Below are positions 48,301-60,300 of a stretch of 64,000 nucleotides of DNA, one piece after another; within the stretch, counting starts at the first letter, position 1; each line of letters starts with the position of its first letter. A program made the translations under genes and the position numbers. Under the pieces are notes generated by a model. It searched no databases. It worked only from the letters and a program-made list of their open reading frames with translations, and was not told the origin of the DNA. Origin of the DNA: Tanypteryx hageni (Eukaryota; Arthropoda; Insecta; Odonata; Petaluridae); assembly GCA_028673005.1 (NCBI GenBank), contig CM054118.1, positions 9,137,082 to 9,201,081 on the forward strand, in the 5' to 3' direction.

Positions 48301-51300
48301 TAAGACAATCCCCAAACTTTGCAATTTCAAGAATTTTTTACTTTCTCCGTTATGGGGTAGTAATGCTACACATTTCTGCCAAATTTTAAAGTTGTAGCAC
48401 TTCTAGAACGGCAACACAAATTAAAATATCAACATTTCTATAATCCCTATTTTGTCTTTTTACAAATCCTATTGAAAAAAAATTTCAGTGCCATAGCACA
48501 TTTGGAAATACATAAGCCTTGAAAATTTGTTTAAACAATTGAGACTTTTTAGCGGCCGCATTGTTGGACTTTTTCAAGATTTTAGTTTTTTCTAGTCGGT
48601 TTTGCACAAAATCCTACCTAAAAAAATTTCGAATCTCCATCTCATCTGGAAGTGCCTAAACATCAGTATCCTCCTATCATTATATATAGACGTTTCTTAT
48701 AGAGGAGGAGGATAAAACATAATATGTATATATCGTCCTCCTCTGTAAGAAACGTCCATATACAGTAAAACCTCTACCTTACGAACCCCTTTATAGACAA
48801 GACCTCCGAATAACGAACAATTGACGGGGTCCCGCCAAACTTGTATACGAAATCCCTAATTATAAACTCTTTACTACGAAAACTTCCAAACAACGAAGGA
48901 AAAAAGTGGTCCCTTCCGTTTTTATTTACCTCTTTAGAACGAAATTTTGCTCACTAAACATTTTTTTCAGTTACATAAGTACGGAAAACTATTGAAAACA
49001 GTCGCCAACGCACCAATTAGCGTTAAGCTTACAACAAGCCAATCATAGCACGTTTTCTAGCATGATGACGTATTTCCTGTGTTTCCGGCATTCTCGCGCC
49101 ATTGACCGGTGTGTCCTAGGTGAGAGAAGGTGTAAAAGTGCGACAAGTTATTGAGTGAGAAGAAGTGCGTTAAATATCAATTCCTCTTGATATTTAGTGC
49201 TTAACGGTGGTTCACAACGCTAACTTTTAGCTTTTTGCTTGCTGCTCTTCATTTTCTGCTCTTAAAGGTAAGTTTGCAGTTTTTGAGCCATGTGGCCTTG
49301 CACCATACTTTCATGAAAATTGATCACGTAAATATTGCATTGAAAACTTGTATTGTTACAATCCCCAACAATCTTGTGTTGAATTAATGTGCAAAAATCT
49401 CAACGCCCGAGTACATTTACAGGAAATTAATTCATTGGCTTTAATGCAATATTTTCTTGGTTTAAGGAAACGCGTGCGCATGGTATATAATTCTTTCAAC
49501 TGAAATTCAGCTCTTATGTTTTTTCTAAGAAGTAATATCGATTTTTAATTTGTAAAGGCCACGTCTTCTGCTCGTGGGGCTAAACGGCGGCAGTTTTCTG
49601 TCGAGGAGAAGTTGAAAATATTGAAAGCTGTGGACCAGGGAATTAAGAAGGTGGAGGTGGCCCGACTATTTGATATCCCACCATCTACGCTTTCAACCAT
49701 CATCGGGCAACGTGCTGACATCCTTAATGCAGCACAATTGGGTCCAGATAGGAAACGTGCCCGGACCTGCACTAATGAAGATCTCGATCGGGCGGTTTTC
49801 AACTGGCTCTCCCAGGCACGGGCCAAATTGATTCCCGTATTGGGGCCTATCTTGCAGGAGCAGGCGAGAGAAGAGGCGCTAAGATTAGGGATGGACGATT
49901 TCCGGGCATCCAACGGATGGCTGGATAAGTTCAAGAAGAGGTGGAACTTGGCTATACTTAAGATCACGGGAGAGGAGGCAAGTGTGAGTCTGGCTGTTGA
50001 GCAGAGTTGGAGAGAGAAGTTGCTGGCGTTGATCGGAGAGAGCTACAGCCCCAAAGACATTTTTAATGCGGACGAGGCAGGATTTTTTTATAATCTTCTT
50101 CCTGACCGCACTCTTAGCGTGAAGGGAGAGGCGTGTCATGGGGGGAAGATGTGCAAGGAGCACTTCACGGTGCTTTTCTGCACCACCAGTGACGGGTCAG
50201 AAAAGTTACCTCCCCTTGTAATAGGGAAATTTGCAAAGCCGCGATGCTTTAAAGATGTGAGGCGATTGCCATGCACTTATGGCAACAGCAAAAATGCATG
50301 GATGACGCCATCGATATTCAGGAATTGGCTGGTAGGTGTGGATGCACGCATGGGAGGGCAGAACCGAAAAATTATGCTATTTCTCGATCGCTGCTCAGCG
50401 CATAATTTGGAGGGGATTCATTTAAGAAACATTAGGGTTGTTTTCTTCCCTCCAAATTGCACCAGTAGGCTGCAGCCTCTTGACAAGGGGGTCATTTCGC
50501 AGGTTAAGCGATTGTATCGGCAGCAACTGGTGCAGTATTTGCTGCGCAGGATGGCGGGAAATGCAACCCTCCTTAAATGGAACCTCTTGCAGGCAATGCA
50601 ACGGCTTTGCATTTCATGGGAAGCCGTCTCACCGTCAAACGTAAGAAACTGCTATGCAAGGGCGGGATTTTTTTGTGATTCCATTGCAAGTGAGGAGTGT
50701 GTGGAACCTGAGGGAGAAGGGTGGGAGGAATTAAGCGCAGGTTTAAATTTAAACTCGGCGTCTTTTCAAGATTTTGCCCATGTAGACGACAATTTGTTGA
50801 CCTGCTCTGTGGAAAGTGAGGATCCCGAAGTGTCCAATATGGAGGAAGACGGAGAATTGGAGTTGGTGCGGCCGAAGTCGAGCGACGTATGTGCAGCACT
50901 GGATGTAGTGGAAAGATATTTACTCTCATCCGAGAGTTGTAGTGCTGCAGCTATGCACGCTTTCAGGGAAGTGGAGACTGCCGTTTCCCGAGAATTTACG
51001 AAGAATTTAAAACAGAGAAAAATACTCGTTTTTTTTAAATGTTGATCTATTAATAAATCTTTTAAAAAAAGTGTTGTATTTGAAATCATTCCCGATTAAA
51101 TTAATCCCCTAATCCTTTTAGAGAGAATTTCAACAAAAGATTGCAGCAATGAGGTATGTATCATGGTGAGGTGGTTCCTATGCACTTTTTTGTGATAGAT
51201 AATTTATTCGTCCGAGACGGAGCTGGAGTGTTGTTAAGAATGTTAGTGAAAAATATTGGAGTCTTGATTTGGAGTGCCAACGACAGTTAGTGCTTTCTTA

Positions 51301-54300
51301 TGGGGAAAATGCTGCTTTCTTTCATTTCGTTTTGAAATATTTGCAACCCGCTCCGTGGTGGTCAAATAGTAGTTTATTAATTGGCGGTGCTGTCAATATT
51401 TTTTATAAACTTAGCGACTCAACAGATGCTTTAGGATAGGCTCAGCGAGTATCACGCATTGCAACCTCGAAAAAAGTCGCATAATAAAAAATTGCAGAGG
51501 ATGTTTTCGTGCAGAACCTGCCAATCAATGCTAGAAAAAATAACATTGCATTTCCGAGTTATTTGGTGCTTGCCACTGTCAAACATTGCAAAATGAGATG
51601 AATGAAAGTGGCCCTTTTCCCATAAGAAAGCATTGTGTCGTCGGAGCTTCAAATAAATATGGCCGATTATTAAACATTGAGGGCGCGTTTTGAATATCGT
51701 CCACTTATGTGATACTTTTTCCTGAAAAGATGTAATGGGCATAATTTAGTAGAGTTACTCCATTTCTGAGCATATGCCTTCATTTGGATAGCCCCGTTGC
51801 TCCCGTATAATCTAACAGGCAATGTGCCCCTGAAGTTATGCAACGACCAATAACCTCCGATCAACGAATTTCCGAATAACGAATAGACGAAAAATTGGGT
51901 CCCTTGATATTCGTTAATGAGAGGTTTTACTGTATAATGATACTCTATTTATTAAAAGGTGATGAGATTTTTTAATAGTTATCAAGATATAATAGAATGC
52001 ATTTCATAAATTATTGTTTTTAATGGCAACAATGAAGTCCATTTAACCAATTGTGGCCCTTATTAAGTAATCATAATTCCAACACAGCCCTTCTATAACA
52101 TCCATCCCTTCAATGCGGCCCTTATGTCTCTTTGAGTTTGACATGCCTGCACTACGGTAAGTGTAGAAGGCAATTCACTTTTTTGCATGACTATACTCTA
52201 TTAGTATTAACCAGCCCCAATAGATGTCCTCTAAGAGAACGTCAAAGAAAACCCCTCCCTCTCAAATGGTGAGTTTGCCAAAGCTAGAAATTGATGGGAT
52301 AATATGGTACTATGCAGATGGGCATAAGCTGTTATTTGGGAATACAGTATGTCCTCGGTTTACGTCGGGATACGTTTAAGGAAAGTGCGACATAAATCGA
52401 AACTAGATTTTCGTGGCCACTATAATTCATGTATATACCAATCTAAACAACGTATCTTGAAGAAACAACACCAATGATGCATCCGGCAACAATTCTGAAC
52501 GAAAACATACGCACTTCGCTCATAAATATAAAGACGCCTCGCAAAAATATTCTCCAAAGGAGGTGAATAAGAATAATCATCTTCGTTGTCTCTTTTAACA
52601 GGACTAAACAACTTTAATCAAAGAAATAAAGTAGATAATGATTTTCATGCCACTGAAGAGGCAAATACAACGCACTTTTCATTTTCGGTGCATTTTTTAA
52701 AAATTCATTCAAAAAGGCGAAAATTTAAAAAAATTCCGACAACACCGGTAAGCAACGATGCTATATCAAATCAATGCAAATCGGGACGACATCAATCCGA
52801 GGACTTACTGTAACTTTGAAATGAAAAAATTCTACTATGACCCCCTTGGCAAGTGGAAGATCCGGGTTCAATTCCTGGCCATAGCAGAATTTTTTCATTT
52901 CAATATTATTCCCAAATTACACCTTACGCCTATCTACATAGTATCATAATATTCCATCAATTTTTACTGTAGTAAACCAAGTATCTTTCTGTAACTCTAT
53001 ATAAGATGTTTCTTAAAAGATATTATTAGATTGCTGTCTGTCCATCTATGGGCAATCAACTTTTTTCTTTTAAGTCACATTACTGCACAAACCATCTGCT
53101 TCTTTTACCTCTTCAGAAAACATTTCTTGAGGCTCACTTTCGACTAAATCCTCTTCCAACCCTCTTTCCAATTCATTTAATGTCTCACTGCCTCCTTGTA
53201 TATGTTCTGATACTCGATCATCAGTAGGTCCTTCCTGAAAAAACAAATATAATAAGGTTAGAATAAACAGAATGAGATGAATCTGGAAAAACCATTTAAC
53301 AATTCAAAGGGAATGGCAATTTTAAAGCAAACTTACATCCCATCTATCAACAAATGCATTATTTTGACAATAATCAGTGGAATACCTACTGCACAAACCA
53401 AATTAAGGTAATAAGGTATGTCAGTTTCTAAATATGTTTACAGAATCAGACTCTTATGCTTAGTTGTTCAGCAGAACTCACTTATTCATTATTATTAGTA
53501 TATTAGAAACTAATTACCTAAGGACAATTTCGATCATTTAAAATAAATAATCAAATGAAAATCAGGTGGTTCAATTAAAGCGAACCAGTTCTAGGTTGGT
53601 GACACTGGGTAGTGGTTTGAGTGGGGGTAACAAGAGATGTGGCAATAGGTGTTGCACGGCCTTGGTTTCATTACACATTGGATCGTTGGCCGGTGCAGGA
53701 GCGAGTGTTTGCTGTAGAACAGTTTATAAAACCAAACTCCATTTGGAAGTTCAACGTGCATTTAGGCAGAAGTTTGGTGATGAGCGCAGCCGGGGATAAG
53801 CTCCATTACGCAAGACAATTCCTGAGTGGGTAAATCAGTGGTGTGCAAGTGGATCAGTTCAGAATAAACCACACCCACGTTTAAAAAGTCAGAACACCTG
53901 AAAACATGGAGCGTGTGAGAGTTGCCTTAGAGCTGAGCCTGCGTCGTTCAGCACAGCGACATGACCATATGCTGCAATTGTCTCAATGTAGCCTGTCGAG
54001 AATTATGCACTTTGACCTCCGACTACACCCATACAAAATTCAGTTAGCGCAAGAACTGAGCCAACCTGACAAGAAAGTCTGATTGCGGTATTGTGAGAAT
54101 TTAATGGACATGACAAATCAGAATCCAGATTTTCTTAACTCTCTTGTAATGACTGATGAGGCCAATTCCTTCCTGAAAGGTTTTGTGAACAAACGAAATT
54201 TACTGGTCAGCCGAAAATCCGTGAGAAATTCAAGAAAGACAAGTTTATAGCAAAAAGGTTGTTGTGTGGTGTGGTGTCATTGGGCCTTATTTTTTTGAAA

Positions 54301-57300
54301 ATGCTGACGGCCGAGCAACAACAGAAAACACAGAGTGGTATGCAGAAATGATGACAAATTTCCTTGTTTCCGAGTTACATCAGTGCATGTCAGCTTGAAA
54401 ATGCATGGCTTTAACAAGATGGGACCACTGCCCACACGGCTCGTTACAGCATGGAAACACTGAGCAGGTTCTTCCCAGGATGCATCATTTCCCAGTTTGG
54501 TGACATTCCATGGCCTCTGGATTTAACAGCCCCTGATTTCTTCTTATGGGGTATCTGAAAGAGAAGGTGTTCTCTCATCGACTCCACGATATTGAAGACC
54601 TAAAGGCCAGAATTGGCCAGGAGGTTGATGCCATTTCTCCAGATCTGCTTCGTAGGGTCATGCACACCATCCGCCAGCGATTGCAGTAGTGCATTGCAAA
54701 GAAGGGTGCACATTTGGATGACATAATTTTTAACCAGTAACTAATAACTTTTGTTTCCCAAGGTTTTAAGAAACTTATGAACTTTCAATTTTGTCCATTT
54801 TATGAATTTTTATTTCATTTTGAACACGAATCACTTTAATTGAACCACCCTGTATGTTACACTACTGAAATATATTGTCTTGATTAACGCTTGAATGAGA
54901 CATGCTTAAAATGATATTATATCAATTTCCTGCCCTCAGCAAAATGAAAAGATTACTAATTCTAGAAAAATAATTTGAAAACTGTCGATGTTAGGAAAAA
55001 AGGGAGATGAAATATCAAACAAAAAGATTTTCTCCGAGATTTGCACCAACAAAACCAAGAATTCTCAGCTTCCTTAGCATCACAGAAATTGCTTAAATAC
55101 AACTATATTCGTTTATTTCTCATCCAAAACTAATTTTGTCAAACTGATGGCAAAGCATAGAGGGCTGACTCAAACAACTTATTCAGGAACAAACATCTGC
55201 AACACTCTCATAAAAGCTCAACCAAACTACAAAGTTATCAAACACAACCTCCCAACTGTAAGTTAGGGAAAATAAATCTAAATAACTAAAACAGTAAAAC
55301 ATTCCCATCAATTGAGATAAAATTCATTCAGAACATATTTACCTCTGCATTTGGACAAACATTCTCTTCATTGAGCTCCAATTTCATGGGACTTATGCAA
55401 ATCTGAAAAGAGAAATTAAAATAAAATAGTTGCCGACTTTGTGAATTTCCGTCAATAGTCACCTAGACTTCCTTCTAAAGAAAAATTTCAGAGCTACAAA
55501 ATGCGATTAATTAACTTTTTCTCCTGATATCTTTGTTTATGTCTTTCTGCCAAATAGGCCACACCTGACACACACAGTAGGGAGGAGAGAAACCTGTTGA
55601 AGACGTCAGGTTACCCTTTACGAAGAGCTACAAGGGAGCCAACAGCTTAACTTTCCTTATGAATGACCGAGCAATGACTTGTCTAGTCTTTTCAAACCAC
55701 ACGAATATGGGACACAATCCCGGATTGAAAAATCTCACTTCCGTAGTTTTTTAATGCAGGACTGCCAACATTCTAGCCATTAACAATACCCCAACCCCCT
55801 AGGGCTGATATTGTGCTTGTGGATTTAACATGCCATTTTCCTCTATATCCTAGGAAAAAATCTGACTGGTTCAGATGTATATTGTATGCATATGGCATTA
55901 TGATATGATTAATATGAAAGAGAAAAGTCAATGTAATACAATTTCGGGTTTAACTAATTAAAATCTATAAATAAACTCATGAGATGAAAAAAACCTTTAC
56001 TAATTTTGCAAAACATCAATCTGCAGACAACAGACTGCCATTTAAAATTACACTGGGACCTAATTACTTTGCCAAGAATAATGAAAAGCTCTTCCAATGC
56101 ACCAATACAAATGATTCCACCTAGTTTAATAATGTTTCATTTACTGTATAGAGGTATCCCCCGATTTACACGAGAGTTGCGTTCCTGGAAATCATCGCGC
56201 AAAGTGAAAATGTGCAAATCGAAAATATTTTTCCCATTGAAAATAATGTAATAGGCATTGTTTACGTTACTGAGCAGATATCTTCCACTTATAAACGTCT
56301 TTAAATTTGATTCAATGGCATCCTGTGCAGCATCCATATTTACAATTTCTAAATTTTTTTATTCATTAAGTTTCTGCCATGTAACAGAGTTATCGAAGCT
56401 CCTTCGATCAGGAACTTCCTATACAAATATCTTCTCTTCACGCAACTATGAATATTTTTGCACAAAAAAGGTGGGTTCAAATGTGTTATTTGCACAAAGA
56501 AGAGAATACGCAAAGAGATTCTACTGCCGTAGGAACTATCGGGGAACCCTGTTCGGTCGTACGATGCAATGAATGGTATCAATGCAGGGACGAGAAAGGT
56601 AAATAATAGACAGGCAAGAATCTATGAAATATTTAATAAATGATAAACTATTAAGAGTACATACTGTGCGCATAACAAATCACATAAATGCAAATAAATA
56701 AATGTGATGCGTATATTGATAAATGGTCGTAAAAATAAAATTGCGTTAAACCCAATACACGACGAGTACCTAAATCAGAAAATGATCACATAAGAATAAA
56801 ATCGAATACACGACGTGTAAATTAAGAAATGTCTTAAAAAACAAAATGGCGTATATGTGAAAACACGTAAATCTGGGGATACCTGTATTTAAAATTCCAT
56901 CAACAGGGAAGAGATTTTAGCATATGCTGGCCATAACTGAAAACGATCATTTTTAACGAGCAGAATTCAATAGGAAAGATACTTTTTTGGAGAAGATAAC
57001 TCTGAAAACATTCTAAGTAGTTTGATATTGACTCAATAAAATTATTTTTTATTGAACTCAAACCGTTCAAAACTTTTTCTATGGTCCTATCAATAACAAC
57101 ATAAGACGCGATATGAATTTATAATTACCTTAAAATGACAGACAAACACATCCTCTTTAGTTTGCCACTTACCTCTGAACGAGTGTCACTTCCATCATCA
57201 AAAGATTCTTCCTCCTCCTTTGAGAACTCTTCATTCACAGGGATATGCTGATTCTAGCAGAAAATTATTTGAAAAAATATATTATTCCAAATGTTTAAGT

Positions 57301-60300
57301 TTTTTATTTCTTTTTGTCAAATTTATAAGGACACTATATTTGTAGAAAATGTGTTGAAAGAATATGGAATTAAATTCAAAAGTGTTATTAAAATACATCA
57401 AAATCAAATGGTTAGTAATAGAAACTTGTCTAAATCCTTGAAGTAAAGAGAAAGTCATACCAATCAATCAATAATGCATTTTTAGAAAAATAAAACAATT
57501 GAGACTATAATACAAATATTTTTCCAGTAGGAAAATATATACTGTGTTTCTCGGCATGTAAGACGCACATTTTTCCAGAAAAATGACCCCCAAAATCAGC
57601 CTGCGTCTCATACGCACTAATGAGCAAACTCATCTCCAAAATGGAATAATTGGATGTCAATCATTGCAAAAACAATACAATGTACATTATTAATAATTAA
57701 TAGTAAAAATTTGTTAATAAATATAGTTATACCTTATGCAACGTTAATTCCAAGGACGCATTTTCATTATTATGCTTTAATACATGTCCCCTCAAAACGT
57801 TTACAATTTCAGCGCGTTTGTGATGTTTTAGTTCCTAATGAGCCAATTAAATAGCGCGATTAATGCCATTGAATTCGTGAAATGTCATCAATATTTTATA
57901 CATATCTAAGATAAATAACCTTACATGTATTGAGATTGCAATGGCTATAAAAGTGAAAAGATATGCCTATGCTATTAGTTATAAGTTTCAGATGATTCAA
58001 TATGCAAAAATGCACGGAAACCGAGCAGCAGCACATCATTTCGGTCCACCTCCCACAAAAGAAAATTATCTGTGAATAGAGAAAACAAGGAAAAACTGAA
58101 GCTGATGCGATGAGATAAACAGTCTTCATAAGCTTCATCTTAAACAGAGGAAGTCTGGTATTGCTGTACCCATCAAAATCATTATGAACGGGGCAAAAAG
58201 AGGAAAAGGGGCTAGTTGAGCATACAAATCGTTATTACCTATGCATTTCATTTATTATTTATCTTATTATATTAAAATATCCTCTTGCACATAAATTTAA
58301 GTAAGTACAATCGGTTAAGGGTATCTATACGTGCGACGTGTGCTCCATTAGCTTTAATAAATACAACTGCCAAGATCACGCAGGCTGCATTTAGCTATAC
58401 AAGTCTCATAGCAATTCTACATCTTTTAGATCATCCTTATTTATTTTATGAAAGAAATTTATCTAAAACATTATATTTAACTGTTATCATGCCATAATAT
58501 TTTCAGTAGATGTTGCCGGATACAGACTTAATGACGGCTAGAAATGATACACGACGTGGCCCTTCGTAAATGTAAACCAAAATACCTATTTCCTGAAAAA
58601 TCTTCTAAAAAACCGGGATGTATCTTATACCCTGGTGCATCTTATATGCCGTGAAATACGGCATTTCTAAACATCTTCATCACTTGCTTCCCACAAGTTT
58701 CTCAAATTATTTAAAACCATACTTAAAAGGCACGTGAATGAATATAAGTTAAAATAAAGATAATAATTTATATATAATTAACACTCACCACAGAGATGTC
58801 AAATATACCTAATTCCTCTTTGACATTAATTGGCCTGTGATTGACCTAAAAGAAATAATCAAATTATAAGGGGCACATCCAGAAAAGTGCATAAAAGTAA
58901 ACTAATATATTATTTAAATATTATTAGTATTATAAATAATAAGAAAAAAGAAACAAAATACTACTTCTCCTTGTAAAAAAAATGGAAACACTTTTTTTGG
59001 AGCTGATAACTCGGAAAGCATTTTAACTAGTTAGATATTATCTCAATAAAATTATTTTTTATTGCAACTCTAGTTTTTCAAAACTATTCTTTAGTGCTAT
59101 CAATAATAACATAAGAAATGATATGAATTTATAATTACCTTAAAATGAGACAAACACATCCTATTTAGATTGCCACTTACCTCTGAACGAGTGTTACTTC
59201 CATCTTCAAAACATTCTTCCTCCAATACTCTCTCCATTGATAACGCTCCATTCACTGCCACATCCCCATTCTAGCAGAAAATTATTTGAAAAAAAATATA
59301 TTATTTCACATAAGTGCTTAATGTTTTAATTTCATTTTAAAAATTGTAAGGACACTTTATTTGTAGAAAATGTGTTGAAAGGAATTGAACACAAAAGCGT
59401 TATAACAATACAAAAAAGGCCAAATAGTTAATAATAGAAACTTGTCCAATCCCTTGAAATAAATGTTTAGAAAAATAAAACACTTGAGGGAATAATACAA
59501 ATACTCCTCCAGTGAGAAAATATATAAAATCTCTAAACTCCTTCATCACTTTCTTGCAACAAGTTACTCAAATTATTTAAAACCAAAAATTAAAGGCATG
59601 TGAAGTACATAAAAGTACACCAATTTATAGTTTTAAAAGGGGTAGTAAAATATTGATAAGAAAAAATACACAAAATACTTTTCCCGGTAGTAAATCCTAA
59701 ATCTCCGACGATAATACTTCATGTATAATTTATTTGAGGAAAATATATACGCTTGCATCAATTTATAAGATAATTCGAACTTTCCGACTATAAATAACAA
59801 TTTAAGGATGGACATTCAGTTAATAAAATTCAATCAATCCATTCGAAAAAAATTCAAGCATCACAACAATCGAATTAATATGAAGAAATGCTTACCGGTT
59901 TGAAATATTTGTTGTAGTACGACGTTATGCATGTTTTGCATTGTTCCTTGTATATTTGGAACTCTCTCAACTTTCTAAAACACGTAAGGCACACAACTTG
60001 TGGATATCCATCTTCACGGCTAACCTATTCAGGAAGAAATCGAAAAGTATGTGGTTGTTGGAAAATAACTAAGTTTTACAATTATCGATGAAATGAATCT
60101 ACAATATCATGAATTCCTAACATCGCATAGGAATCAACTACGTAGAAAATATCCCACAAATGAATATTTGTAATTGATATAATTTATACGTTGTACTTAG
60201 TCAAAACCCACCTATTGTGATTATCTTAACGGTTTATTGTAAAACAAGAGCATAATAATAAACCACTTAAAATGACACATTTAGTAGTAAAAAAGGTAAT

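Larger units (their letters stand above)
47266..52149. mobile_element. hAT element (4.9 kb) containing repeat X and Tigger 2
   Basis: Left CAGGCATGTCCAACTAGTGA and, read inward, right CAGGCATGTCAAACTCAAAG. Flanking octamers CATTATGG (47258-47265) and CACTACGG (52150-52157) differ only by two T/C transitions, as expected of an aged 8-bp duplication. The own sequence is about 47.27-47.95 and 52.0-52.15 kb; the rest is later insertions. No transposase remains. It lies in the intron before the broken zinc-finger exon. Confidence 0.75.
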
